Positions 48,301-59,645 of a DNA stretch of 64,000 nucleotides are shown here, in pieces (position 1 is the first letter of the stretch; each line of letters starts with the position of its first letter). Origin of the DNA: Acanthamoeba lenticulata (taxonomy: Eukaryota; Discosea; Longamoebia; Acanthamoebidae); NCBI GenBank assembly GCA_002179805.1, contig NAVB01000113.1:62001-126000 (forward strand). Reading direction: 5' to 3'. Under the pieces are notes generated by a model. The model ran no database searches. It was not told the origin of the DNA and saw nothing but the letters and a program-made list of their open reading frames with translations. The position numbers were made by a program, and so were the translations under genes.

Positions 48301-51190
48301 CTCGCCAGCCGCCGTACCACCACGCGAAAGTACACCCACTCTCCCCCCCCCCATACAAAAGCTGTTACCAGTCACTCACAAGTGCGAGTTGGTGCCATGT
48401 CATTAGGATGAAGCAGGGCAAGGTGCTCGACATGCTTCAGCCCAAACCGTCGCACGTTCCAGAGGCACCACAACACCAGGAGGACGAGCCGGCCAAGGCT
48501 GCCGAGGAGGAGACCCCAGCGGGTCTGGCGTCCAAGGCCGTCAAGTCAGGCGCGCGCACCCGGTCCTTCCTCGTCCATCCACCAAAGCAAGTGGTGCCGC
48601 ACAGCCCCAGCGTGGCCATCCTCCGATCGCTGCACAAGCCTGTTCCCCTGTCGCACTCATACTCGCCGTCATCGTCCCCGTCCCTGTCGTCATCCTCGAC
48701 ATCCCTGCTGTCGGGCCGCGCAGTGCCGGGAGCCCTCGCCAAGGGCGGGCTGGGGGGCAGCCGCGGGTCAGCATTGACGGAAGCACAGCAGCCGGTCGCG
48801 TCATTCTACGTAGGCGATGAGGATGACGACCTTCTAGAGGAGGGCAAGAGCCACAACAAGCGCAAGCGAGAACGGGCCGGAGCATCAGCGGAGGACTCCA
48901 AGTCCAGCCGCAAGCAGCCAACAACGCTGGCTGCGGGCGGCTCTTCCACCGGCGGGCCCCTACGATCGCTTTCTGTGGAGAGGGCGGGCTCCACAAGCAC
49001 GACCACTACCGCGTCATCTTTGTCGGTCCCCGGGCGGCCGCGGTCCCGGCGGTCTTCGATCACGTCGTCCAAGCAAATCTTCCTTGAGTCCGATGAGATC
49101 GTGGAAGAAGAGGGCGAGCAACAGCGAGACCGCAACCGCGTCCGCCGCGACCGTCGGTCGGCTTCGTCAGACACACTCACCACCACTACCGCGGCTTCTT
49201 CATCTTCTTCTTCAATGGCTGTCAAATCGAGCCGCGGTAGCCGGCGGGACCTCACAACCACAGCCATGACTTCGAGCGCGAGCACGACGCGAAGTAGCGC
49301 CAGCAAACAAAAGGGCGGTAGCGAGAGCAGCGGACCCGTTCTGCGGCGAAGTACGCGTGGGAAGACCTCCAAGTCCCCAGGCGTGAGTGACAGCGAGGCT
49401 ACGACGACAACGGCCATAAAGACAAAGAGTACCAACAATAACAACAAAACAACCCGTAAGCGGCCACGGCTGGAGGACGAGCTGTTGGCTGAGCTGGCCC
49501 AAGCCGAACCAGAGGAGCTTCCGCCCAAGCGAGCCAAAGCTCTGCGCTCAAGGCGGCCACGGCCGCGCAGCGACGAGGGCAAAGCGGAGATCCACGAAGA
49601 GGAGGATGCAGAGACAGAAGAGAAGGAAGAGGAGGAGAACGACGAGGCAGAGGAGACAGGTACCGACGATAATGGCAGCGGGAGGCAGGGTCGACGTAAG
49701 AGCACCCGAAGTCGGACGCGCGTTAGCGTGCGAGAGAAGATGGAGCTCGCGAGACAGCGGCGGCAACAACAGCAGCAGCTTGGCGCGCGACGCCGATCAC
49801 CATGGGATGGCGGCGACGAGGAGGACGAGAGCAAAGAGAAAGAAAGCGAATTAGAGGAATGGAGTGAGAAAGAGGATGGGGCGTTAAGTGGCGATGAAGA
49901 TGAAGAAGAAGAAGAGGAAGAGGACGACATGGCGGACTTCATTGACGACGCCAATGCGCCGCAGGATGAAGAAGCCCGGGCCGAGCTTGGCGGTACTCCG
50001 GCCTGCCCCTGCTAAGGGCTCGCGCCCTGGGATTGTCGATCTAACAGTTCTGTGTGGCCCAGCGCTACTCGGACGGGGCATGGGCTCTTCTGCGGCTTTC
50101 CCCATCTTTGTACAGTACCTCATTTCCGGATGCCTCGACTCTGACTTTGTCAGCTCACTGCCTGCCAATGACAGTACGGGCCTCTCCATGCCCTCTTCTT
50201 CTCTCATAATTCACATCCCCCCCCCCTCTCCTTTTCTCTCCTCAACAAACAGACTACTTCCTGCCGGCTAAGCGTATAATCGAAGGTGCGTCAAAGGCGG
50301 GCGCACTGGACCAGTGCCTTCAGACCTGGCGCCTGACATAAAACTCTGCCCACAGATGCTGTGTTGAGCCGCAAGGAGAGCCTCGTGAGCAGCAGCGCCT
50401 GGGTGCCGGCGTTCCGGGTACGGCTCGCCGATCGTTGTAGGCGCAGGAAGATCTTTTTCTGACATGCAGAACACGCGCGTGTACAGCACCATCTGGAGTC
50501 CCTCCCGCACTACACTTCGTGGCAGTCCAAGTCCGTCTTGTCCAAAGACTGTGAGGCATGCGCAAGGACCGGTCACCCGTGCTCGTACAAGGTAGAATTG
50601 TCCGGCCCCCAATACGACGTGCGACGATTCTGGAGCGGTCAGATTTCGGTACAACTCATGGCGCCAACTGCATTCCCCTCTTCTTTTACTGCGTCATGGG
50701 CTCATGGTTATGTGCCTATTTGTTGCAGTTCGCAGAGGTCGGGCAGAGTGAGTCAGAGAAGGTCCTCTATCGTGTGGGCAGGCAATGCCACACACGAACC
50801 AAGCTCTTCCATAGTCTGCACCACTACATGTACATCACCCAGAACCTGCTCGATGTACGTCGTCCTCAACAAAGGCTATCTCTTCCACGTGATCGCTCCC
50901 AGTCATCTCACAACAACCGTGCATGTGGGGAACGCCTTCTTACTGCAGCAACGAGTCCAGAGCCTGCTGGCCGCGGGCAGAGAAGGGACAAAGATCTTGA
51001 AGCAGCTACTCGACGATACAGCTCTGGTGGGCCAGGTACGACATTGAACTCGTGCACCCGATGAGCGCGCGGCCGCTTAAGCTTGTTCTAACTACTCCCC
51101 CAAAATCATGGGCAGTTGATGGAGGAGTTCGAAAGGCTCATTCAGCGCGCAGACAACTTTCGGGACGATCCGAAGGACCATGATGCATGA
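45385..51190 (+). CDS. BAH-domain nuclear protein with C-terminal DUF4211
   Basis: Sixteen exons join in exact phase to 1508 aa: 45385-45438, 45654-46212, 46282-46401, 46492-46547, 46614-46684, 46756-47970, 48026-48083, 48178-48329, 48407-49992, 50063-50173, 50253-50285, 50356-50417, 50487-50648, 50729-50854, 50949-51035, 51116-51190. Residues about 196-325 form a BAH domain: VFKIGDSFRCAPKN, CKLCFLWSDSRGKQWALCE, YYTPEDTVYG, GTKEVLQ, DIKGKVTIDDF and EDVFYWRQEHY. A very long acidic, Ser/Arg-rich disordered region follows. The C-terminal region (about 1290-1480) matches DUF4211: FVQYLISGCLDSDFVSSLP, KRIIEDAVLSRKESLVSSSA and DCEACARTGHPCSY. BAH domains read chromatin, so I infer a chromatin regulator. 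Splitting it into two genes would leave broken phases. Confidence 0.85.
48084..48177 (+). other. GC-AG intron (AAG|GCACTT ... ACAG) in BAH-DUF4211 gene
   Basis: KKKVDVFK ends AAG|GCACTT and joins to FPSDDEEEEAM in phase 0. Retention meets a stop within 30 bases. Confidence 0.75.
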
Positions 51191-51473
51191 TCGGTCAGAC
51201 CTCCCTCGGGCCTGTCCGTGTCGTCAGGCAGGCCGAGTTTCATTTGGAGCAGATATTTGCGACGTCTCTGTGAAATACATGATAAGCGCCAATCATTGGT
51301 GAGTCCGACCGGAAGCATCCGGACTACAAGCGCAAAAAATACGCAGCTTATCGTCTAGGGTTACGTACAAAGGGGGCTTTTTCTGGCCAAAGACTCCGTT
51401 CTTGGTACAGCCCCCAAATAAATAGGTTTTTTGGTGTTAATCTGCTCTGCGACACACACCAGAAGAAAAAGAA
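51191..51473. other. intergenic: 5' flank of ALAS
   Basis: About 280 bases with no supported gene between tandem + strand genes. I see no TATA box. Confidence 0.5.
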
Positions 51474-53317
51474 ATGGCCCAAAGTCTGCGCGCTGGCATT
51501 CCGAGGCAAGCCTCTGCCAATGCTCTGGCTTCCACATCGACTTGCCCCTTCCTGAAGTTGGCCGAAAATCCGGCTCAGCAGCGAGCATACCTCCTCAACT
51601 TCGGCGGCGAATGTCCCTTCTTGGGCATGGTGAATGGAAAGCGTCCGTTGATGACAAGCTCTGCACCGGTCAACGCCGCTGCCCATGCGCAAATGGCCAA
51701 CTGCCCTTCCGAGGCCTTCTCGGGCCACCTCGGCTCTCAATTTATGGGGGCTGCCAACAATCAGTTCCTCATGCAGGAGCTCCAAGAAGCGGCGTCGGAA
51801 ATTCAGAGCAGTGTGGAGCGTGAAATCGCTCTCGGCTTCGATCGACCTGTTGAGCGGAAGCACAAGCGTACGCCTTATTATTGTCGTCGTCACCCTAGGC
51901 TTCTTTTGGCGTGGGATTAACAAAATCCCGACGCCATATTTAGACAACAATTCGGCTGACGTGCTCCGCAAGTACAACGCCACCTTCGAGGGCGCACTCT
52001 CGGGCATCAAGAAGGAAGGTCGCTACCGTGTCTTTGCCCACATCGAACGCAAGGCTGGAAAATTCCCCGAGGCGACTCTGCACCAGGAAGCTGACGGCGT
52101 ACACAAGACCAAGCCCATCACAGTCTGGTGTTCCAACGACTACCTTGGACAGGGCCAGAATCCTGTGGTTGTTAATGCCATGAAGGAAGCCATTGACAAG
52201 GTATGGTTCTGCAGAACTTGGGTTTTTGCGTAGTAGATATGTGTCCTAACTGAGGATTCTTCACTGGTTGCAGTGTGGAGCTGGTGCTGGTGGTACACGA
52301 AACATCTCAGGAACCAGCCACTATCACGTTGAGCTGGAGAAGGAACTGGCGGATCTGCACCAAACTGAGTCGGCTCTGCTCTTCACTTCTTGCTACGTGG
52401 CCAATGAGGCTTCAATCAGCACCATGGCCAAGATTCTTCCTGGCATGGTCATCTTCTCCGACCAGCTCAACCACGCCTCGTTGATCGCGGGTATTCGCAG
52501 CTCCGGCTGCGAGAAGCGCGTTTTCCGCAACAACGACGTCGACCACCTGCACCAGCTCATGAAGGAGTACCCTAAGGACCGACCCAAGATGGTGATCTTC
52601 GAGTCAGTCTACTCCATGGAGGGTAACATTGGGCCCATCGAGAAGATCTGCGACGTGGCGGATGAACACAACGCACTCACTTTCCTCGACGAGGTCCACG
52701 CCGTAGGCCTGTATGGCGCTCGCGGCGCCGGCATCGCCGAGCGCGATGGCGTGATGGATCGCCTCAGCATCATCTCCGGCACGCTGGCCAAGGGCTACGG
52801 TGTTGGCGGTGGCTACATCGCTTCGTCCGCCCCGATTATCGACGCCGTCCGCTCCTTCGCACCGGGCTTCATCTTCACCACCTCGCTCAACCCACCCATG
52901 GCCGCCGCTGCCCAGGCTAGCGTCTCCTTCCTCAAGCAGAACCCACAGATCCGCGACAAGCACCAGGAGAGGGCGGCGACCCTCAAGACGCGCCTTAACC
53001 AGGCGGGCATTCCGGTCATGCCCTCGGAGAGCCACATCGTCCCTGTCTTTGTCGGCGACGCGACTCTGTGCAAGCGGATCTCGGACGAGTTGCTCAACAA
53101 GTACAACATCTACGTGCAGCCCATCAACTACCCGACGGTGCCCAAGGGCGAAGAGCGCCTGCGGCTTACCCCGACGCCCTTCCACACCGATGAGATGATG
53201 AACCACCTCGTGTCCGCCATCACCACCGCCTTCAAGGACATCGGCACGCCTGCCATGCGTTCCGCCTACGAGCACTACATGCAGAAGCTGGGTCCTGTCC
53301 TGCCGAGGCGCTCCTAA
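51474..53317 (+). CDS. ALAS: 5-aminolevulinate synthase, mitochondrial, with heme-regulatory CP motifs
   Basis: Exons 51474-51867, 51944-52200 and 52274-53317 give 564 aa. The pyridoxal-phosphate enzyme condenses glycine and succinyl-CoA to 5-aminolevulinate, the first step of haem synthesis by the Shemin route. The N-terminal 130 residues contain Cys-Pro motifs at C24 (TCPFLKLAENP), C47 (ECPFLGM) and C77 (NCPSEAF), the arrangement of haem-regulatory motifs in animal and fungal ALAS. The core has TVWCSNDYLG, GAGAGGTRNISGTSHYHVEL, FSDQLNHASLI, FESVYSMEGNI, LDEVHAVGLYG, and ISGTLAKGYGVGGGYIA with the Schiff-base Lys. The C-terminus extends beyond the bacterial core (VSAITTAFKDIG...). A mitochondrial location follows from the presequence-like N-terminus. 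Identity is certain. Confidence 0.96.
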
Positions 53318-53512
53318 CGTTGGCCGAAGGCGAAGGAGGTTGCGCTTGTATGTTTCTCTTCGTCTCAAATACGAGCTTTTGTTTTTTTGGGGTCACTTCT
53401 GGCTGGGCCCTGGGAAAAGAAGGGCGAGACGAGAAATGGCGCGCAGAAATGTTCTTCTTTTGGCGTGGCCGGGAAAGGGCTGGTTTTTCTGCTGTTTGGT
53501 GTTGGGCCAGGA

Positions 53513-55232
53513 ATGGATGGCGGGGGCGAGGAGCCGAGGGTGATGATGGGAAGGCAGTTGGCCGGAGAGAGAGAAGGAAGCAACGTGATCAACATGAACG
53601 TACCGGCACAGATCAACTCGGCCCTAATGGGCATTGAATCGATGCTGCGGCGACAGCTGCAGTTTACGGAAGGCGGGAGCGAGGACAGCACCGCAGGACG
53701 CATTGAGGAGAGTCCACAGTACACGGTACTAGGAAGCGGAAGCCACCCCATATCGATTCGAATAGAAAGGTCGAGAGAGAACATTCCTGCCGTTCTTGAA
53801 GAGAATCGCGGCCTGCGTCCTGGAGCGTCAGTCAACAGCGAAGATGAAGAGAGTGAGGGTGACGAAGAAGTGGGCAGAGCGAACGGCGAAGAGACCGAAG
53901 AGGTTGATGCTTCAGCCATCGACTTGCTTTCGGGTGACGTGGCTACACGCATTGAGTTACAGTCAGTTATTCGATGGTTAGAGCAGGCCTTCCCCTTCCT
54001 CATGCTCCTTCTTCTTGTCTTTTTGTACCAACACCGAACCGGTACCTTTATCCTGCTTCCTCCTCTTAGCCCATTGCGTGGTGAGAGCCCTCAAGCTGAC
54101 TCTGTGCGGACCGACCAGGCATCACTACGTTTGCATGGTTGACTGCTATCCTCTACCACACGAACGTCATCATAAAGAAGCAAGTCGCTCTGAAGCAGGG
54201 CCGACAGGTTGCGCCACTTCTTGGCGTCATCGCCGTTCTCTTCCTCCACATCAACTGTACATACTTCTTGTTCCGGGCGGAAGAGTTCTGGCGAGGCCTC
54301 ATCTTCATTCCGCCCTCCGCTGCCTCTTTCTGGGATACCGTGTGGATCATCGTACTTAACGGTACTGCTCCGTGTCTTCTCCCCGTCCTCTGCCTAGTTG
54401 CTCTTCGCCTCTCGGTTGGCTGACGCCAGCTGTGTATGTGCAGACCTGATGGTTCGTTATGCGTCGATGATTGTGAAAGCGGCCGCGATTATCATGCTTG
54501 GTCACCTACCTCCTTTCAAACGAAGAGTAAGACCCTCTTTTGCCCTTTTCTTGAGCCCAAGAAGCGCTCCCTGGACACACACTCAATCATTTTCTCTTTC
54601 TCTCTCTATCTCTCTCTCTTGGTGATCGTGGTGACAACAGTCGCAGCTCTATGCTGTGGTGGAGGTGCTGGCCAACTTGTACAGAATCGTGTTGCCTGTC
54701 TCCTTGTGGTTTGCCTACTTCATTGGCGAGCAGGAGGAGCGCATCTTCTCTTCGCTTATGGCCGGTCTCTACCTCATCTTCAAGTTCAGCGGCATCTTGG
54801 CCAAGGCTCGACAGGCTGCAGCCATCGTCCGTGCCTACATGTTGCATGAAGTGGTGCGTCGCTCGCCCATTATCCCCTCTTCCTTGAAGGGTTTTGGTAC
54901 TGACCCGCGGCGCTCCTCATCGCAGAGGTATGGAAAGCATGCCTCACTTGAACAGGTGCTGGAAGCTGGCGACATGTGCGCCATTTGCCAGGAGAAGATG
55001 AAGGATCCCATCGTTCTGCGCTGTACGCTTGCTCTTGCCCCCACTTCACTCCTGACCTGCTGCAGGTCTGACCGATTTACCCTTTACAGGTGGGCACATC
55101 TACTGCGACGACTGCGTCTCACGATGGTTTGAGCGCGAAAAAACGTGCCCCCTCTGCCGGACGGTCATCAACACTGCAGGGTACAAGACCCACTCGGATG
55201 GCAGCACGTCTCTTCTCGTGCAACTCTTTTGA
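53513..55232 (+). CDS. RNFT1/RNFT2-type multi-pass RING E3 ligase
   Basis: Exons 53513-54041, 54119-54361, 54444-54526, 54641-55022 and 55090-55232 give 459 aa. The N-terminal 150 residues are disordered and acidic. Membrane segments follow: [95 protein letters not shown] and [13 protein letters not shown]3HC4 RING closes the protein: [20 protein letters not shown], then [22 protein letters not shown] proteins act in ER-associated ubiquitination. The stretch 54858-54925 could hold an additional intron, but the frame is open through it. The first in-frame ATG after the leader is used; upstream in-frame ATGs exist from 53387. Confidence 0.88.
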
Positions 55233-55351
55233 GGAGAGACCTCTGCTCCCTTCTATTTATTTACGCCCTAACACGGCGCCCAATTGAAAATCAAAGAAGT
55301 TCAAAACGCGCTTGTCGACACAAACACAAAGAACACGCGGCGGTCCAATGA

Positions 55352-55915
<564 letters not shown>

Positions 55916-56362
55916 GCTTGCTCGACCATGACGACCGAATGTGATTCTTCCCCCCCCCCCCTCTTGTAAAGCTAAAACCTCTCCCCGGTTTTGCGGCACT
56001 GCCGGCAAACTCGTCCAGCGTGATATACACGCACCACGCGAGGCGCAGCCAACTGTGCCGTTAAGTTATTTTGTTCCACGCTTCAATAAAACCACTTCAT
56101 CATCATCATCATCATGTTATCACAGCACCTCTTGTTTTGTGTCCAAAATTTTCTTTCCTTTTTTAATTTTTTTCGTGTTCACGGAAATCACCCTGTTCAG
56201 TTTGCTTTTCCGCAGTTTTTCCGGAATTTCATTCGCTCTTGGCTCGACGTAAGTCTTTGTCGGGCCGTTTTCACATTCAATTCAATTCCTCACCCACAGT
56301 TCCTCAACACACCCACTTCTCTTCCTCCTGCCATAAACTAAAAACAAAACCTCCTCATCATC
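55916..56362. other. intergenic: H3 3' UTR and PB1 gene 5' region
   Basis: Contains a C10 run at about 55950-55960, AATAAA at 56085-56090, a (CAT/TCA)n microsatellite at 56096-56115 and a T-rich stretch. No metazoan-type histone stem-loop was seen. The next start is at 56363. Confidence 0.6.
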
Positions 56363-57221
56363 ATGAGCTCAATCACAGTCAAGGTTGCCTACAAGGACGA
56401 CATCAGGCGCTTTTGTTTGCCTGAGACCATCACCTTTGCCGATTTCCTCAACCATGTCGGCAAGCTGTTCAAGGTGGACGAGGTGACCGTAAAATATGTG
56501 GACGACGAGGGCGACGCCATCGTTGTGACCTCCGATGAGGAGCTTCAAGAGGCCTTCCGTCTCGCCAAGGAGCTCAAGCCCCCCATCTTGCGCGTCACCA
56601 TCCAAGGCGCTGCGCTTGCGTTGAAAAAGACCGAAGTGGTGATCGTGGAAAAGACCATTCTTCCCTCGGGCGCAGAGCTCACCACCTCCCAGTACCCGCC
56701 TCTTGACGTTGCCTACTGGGATGCTCCTGCCAAGAAGACAACGACGACGCAGCCCCTCGCTGCCCTGCCCGAGGAGCCGCGCCCGTTGCGCATTGCACAG
56801 CAAATGGCCGACCATTGCCAAGCCACGTCGCGCTCCGTTACGCAGTGCTCGCGGGACACCGCCAACGATACCCTCAAGTACTCCGATCGCACGCGCTTGC
56901 AGCTCAACGACAGCGGCCTCGTCCACTCGACCGTGTCCCTCTGCTCTGAGCTTTCCCGCAAGATCGCCGAAGACTGTCGTCTACTGAGTCTGCAGACCGC
57001 AGAGATCTCGAGGACCCTCGCTGCCGAGCGGTCTGCCGACGTGCACACCTTTGCCGGCTTCAAAAACAACCTAGAGTACGTTTTCTCCTATTCAAAGCCT
57101 TTTGCTTCATCCTCGCTTACTCACGCTCTTCCTCTTGCCTTGCAGCTTGTTGGCTGCCGAGACCGCGCAGATGTGCCGTAATCTCTGCCAGGCCACCACC
57201 CTCTCTTCCATGCCTCTCTAA
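56363..57221 (+). CDS. PB1-domain protein with Cys/Ser-rich helical C-terminus
   Basis: Exons 56363-57075 and 57146-57221 give 262 aa. The N-terminal 85 residues are a PB1 domain: a basic first strand (SITVKVAYKDDIRRFCLPE), then the OPCA acidic motif (YVDDEGDAIVVTSDEELQEAF), as in p62/NBR1-type scaffolds. A short Thr/Pro linker leads to a helical segment rich in Cys, Ser and Thr at regular spacing (CQATSRSVTQCSRDTANDTL, LCSELSRKIAEDCRLLSLQT, ETAQMCRNLCQATTLSS). This could form an amphipathic oligomerising helix. No ZZ, UBA or kinase domain is present. It may be a scaffold that pairs with another PB1 protein; no specific function can be assigned. Confidence 0.8.
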
Positions 57222-57406
57222 GTGGCCAAAAACTGGCCTTATGCTCATGCATTTTGTACAGAGCCGGCAGACAGTTCCCCTCCCCTACTGTCTCCCTTCT
57301 TTTGCTGCTCTCTTCTTGTCCATACAGTTGATTTCTGCTTCTTTGCGCACCAGTCCAAGTGTGAACCGTCTCTTTCATGAAAGGGCTTTCGCAATCCGCA
57401 ACGGCC

Positions 57407-57511
57407 GTAGCTGAAGCACCTGGTTTGGTAGCTGAAGCGCCTGGTAGGATTATGAGAGTGACGGATACGGCGGTCACATTAGTGGAAAGTCCTTTACCTG
57501 ACGGATACGGC
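57407..57511 (+). repeat. short duplications just upstream of 5S copy 1
   Basis: GTAGCTGAAGC(A/G)CCTGGT occurs at 57407-57424 and 57428-57445. The 13-mer TGACGGATACGGC occurs at 57459-57471 and again at 57499-57511, where it forms the 5' end of the 5S gene. Confidence 0.7.
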
Positions 57512-57621
57512 CATACTGCGCAGAAAGCACCGCTTCCCATCCGAACAGCGAAGTTAAGCTGCGCCAGGCGGTGTTAGTACTGGGGTGGGCGACCACCCGG
57601 GAATCCACCGTGTCGTATCCT
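57503..57621 (+). rRNA. 5S ribosomal RNA, copy 1
   Basis: 119 bases beginning GGATACGGCCATACTGCGCA and ending with the complementary GTGTCGTATCCT, which closes helix I. The internal control region is typical: CCCATCCGAACAGCG, AAGTTAAGCTGCGCCAGG (A box) and AGTACTGGGGTGGGCGACC (C box). It matches the Acanthamoeba-type 5S as I recall it and is identical to copy 2. Confidence 0.96.
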
Positions 57622-57628
57622 CCCTTCC

Positions 57629-57633
57629 TTTTT
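57629..57633 (+). terminator. Pol III T-run terminator, 5S copy 1
   Basis: TTTTT begins 8 bases after the 5S 3' end, as expected for RNA polymerase III termination. Confidence 0.8.
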
Positions 57634-57819
57634 AATCTCTCGCCACCGTCATGTTCTTTTGGCCCTACACCCTCTTGTACCCTTTTTGGAAGCAAGTCCC
57701 GGACACGACCACAGGGTGGCAGGCGGTCGGCAACATATGATAAATAAATATTTATGTATCCTCTTTCATTTTTTCAGAGCCAGCTCTGCAGCTGCCCCGC
57801 AAAAACATCGAACGACATC

Positions 57820-59157
57820 TTATTGGCTGGTGCTATCATCATCAGCTTCACTTTCTTTCTCATCATCGATCGAGGTCAGGGTCGAGGCCACGGTCAGGCG
57901 GAGACCGTCGGCGTACATAGACCTGTCCGAGATCCAGAAACCGCGGCTGTTCCTTTTGTTGATCCAGCGCTGGAGACTCTCGGGCGACTCGCCGGGTATC
58001 CTCCACACCGCGTCTCTGTCGTCGTCATAGATGCTCTTCTTGCATAGATGTGACGCCCGGCACACCTTCCAAATGACTTCGCTCTCCCTGCCATACTCGT
58101 GCTTGACTTTGATGTGGCACATCGCCCGCGAGGCAAAGGAAAAGCCCTCTCGCACCTGGCGGCACACCTCCGTGGGCACCTCCTCGGGATCCTCACGATG
58201 AAGTACTATACGCTCAAAGAGCGGAATGACGTCGGCGTGCCGGCCGTCGAGGAGGAACCAGTCCGTGGGCGCGCCTGGATGTCCAAACCAGGTCTCACAG
58301 TCGTGCGAGAGCATCACGTACGCGAGCTCTGCCAGTCGCGCAGCCGCAGCCGTGGAGGCCAGGGCCCGCCTCATCCGTTTGGCCTGCCGCTCGGCCTCGA
58401 CCACTGGCTCTTCTTTCTCGGCCAGGCGCTTCCTCGACTGATCGCGCGCGGCGACTAACGAGGCCGCACGTGATCGATGTTCTTGCAGAGCGGGCGGTCC
58501 GGACTCGCTCAGCAGCCAACGCACCGACGCGACATGACCGCCCTTACGCGCTGCCTCGAGGCATCGGCCCTGGCAGGGACATCCGTTCTCGTGGGCCCAT
58601 TGCAGGGCGGCTGCGTCGCCTGCCTTACCCAGGAGGCGGCAAACCTTGTCGTCTTCGCCCCACGAGCACCCGCTCTTGCGCACCAAGGCGAGCGTAGCAA
58701 GGTCGCCGTTCTCAGCCGCTGCTACGCAGGCGCTTTCATCGCAGGGACATCCTTGAGCAAGCAGCCACTCAAAGGTGTCGATTTGCTGGGCTTTTACGGC
58801 ACGCATGCACGCCGTCGCGTCCCAAGGGCAATGGTGCCTGCGAAGCCGCTCGATGACGTCATGTCGCCCGGCCGCTGCGGCCTCAGCGCACAAACGCTCG
58901 TCGCAGGGGAGGCCTGTCTCGGTGGCCCATTCGACTACGTCCCATTGCTGACTGGCCGCGGCCTCAGCGCACAATTTGGCGTCCATCCTGTCATGGCCGT
59001 TGTTGACGGCCCACTGCAGCACGGGGAGGTTGTGGTGGCGGATAGCAAGCGAACACAGCAGGTCTTCCAAGGGCTGCTCGGCGAGAAGGGTTTCTAGTTG
59101 GTCTATGTTGCCATCCTCCACCGCAAGGCTGCAGGTTAGCCAACGCACGGAGTCCAT
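57820..59157 (-). CDS. Intronless ankyrin-repeat protein
   Basis: A single open frame of 445 aa on the minus strand between two 5S genes. The N-terminal half carries about seven degenerate ankyrin units of the W-A/L-x-x-x-G-x-P-C/W-D-E type: LQWAVNNGHDRMDA, VEWATETGLPCDERLCAEAA, FEWLLAQGCPCDESACVAAA, LALVRKSGCSWGEDD, LQWAHENGCPCQGRCLEAAR and VRWLLSESG. This repeat style is abundant in amoebae and in their giant viruses. The C-terminal half (EERQAKRMRRAL-like basic helix, ETWFGHPGAPTDWFLLDGRH, RGFWISDRSMYADGL) has no domain I recognise. The absence of introns is unusual beside neighbours that mostly have several. Repeats of this type bind proteins; the partner is unknown. A viral origin is possible but unproven. 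Confidence 0.75.
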   Translation of the reverse strand: MDSVRWLTCSLAVEDGNIDQLETLLAEQPLEDLLCSLAIRHHNLPVLQWAVNNGHDRMDAKLCAEAAASQQWDVVEWATETGLPCDERLCAEAAAAGRHDVIERLRRHHCPWDATACMRAVKAQQIDTFEWLLAQGCPCDESACVAAAENGDLATLALVRKSGCSWGEDDKVCRLLGKAGDAAALQWAHENGCPCQGRCLEAARKGGHVASVRWLLSESGPPALQEHRSRAASLVAARDQSRKRLAEKEEPVVEAERQAKRMRRALASTAAAARLAELAYVMLSHDCETWFGHPGAPTDWFLLDGRHADVIPLFERIVLHREDPEEVPTEVCRQVREGFSFASRAMCHIKVKHEYGRESEVIWKVCRASHLCKKSIYDDDRDAVWRIPGESPESLQRWINKRNSRGFWISDRSMYADGLRLTVASTLTSIDDEKESEADDDSTSQ

Positions 59158-59343
59158 GTTGCGTTGGGAAAGCAGGGCAAAAAAAATTTATGGCCCAACC
59201 ACCAACTTTCACGCAATTTTTTCACGCAAATCTGAACTTGCAGTGGCCCTGGCTTCTGCGCCCTTTTGGCTGCGGGCGGCTTGTGTTTCTTTGGCGGATG
59301 AACAAGCCCTGGTGAGGACAACCGCCTACTCTCGTCCACTAAT

Positions 59344-59462
59344 GGATACGGCCATACTGCGCAGAAAGCACCGCTTCCCATCCGAACAGCGAAGTTAAGC
59401 TGCGCCAGGCGGTGTTAGTACTGGGGTGGGCGACCACCCGGGAATCCACCGTGTCGTATCCT
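59344..59462 (+). rRNA. 5S ribosomal RNA, copy 2
   Basis: Identical over all 119 bases to the copy at 57503-57621 and in the same orientation, 1841 bases downstream. About 13 bases of 3' flank (CCCTTCCTTTT) are also shared; the 5' flank is not. Confidence 0.96.
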
Positions 59463-59469
59463 CCCTTCC

Positions 59470-59473
59470 TTTT
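59470..59473 (+). terminator. Pol III T-run terminator, 5S copy 2
   Basis: TTTT begins 8 bases beyond the 5S 3' end; it is one T shorter than in copy 1. Confidence 0.7.
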
Positions 59474-59645
59474 AATCTACGTATCCTTTGGCTCCTCTGT
59501 TGCTCATCTTCTGCAGCGCCGTATTCCATTGTGGGGAACTGTGGCTAAGTTGGCTGTTTCTGCTGTGCAAGGAAGGGCGGTATGAAAACACACTTACGTG
59601 TGTCCGCATGAGGTCTGTATTCCGGCCGCGATATTCCCACAACGC

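Noticed and set aside
47971..48410. Splitting the BAH and DUF4211 parts into two genes at the stop after LDYLW
   Set aside because: TG|GTGAGC is a good donor at that point, and exons at 48026, 48178 and 48407 continue in exact phase. The Met at 48408 is internal.
57377..57577. 66-codon frame running into 5S copy 1
   Set aside because: It overlaps the rRNA gene and is made largely of the short upstream duplications.
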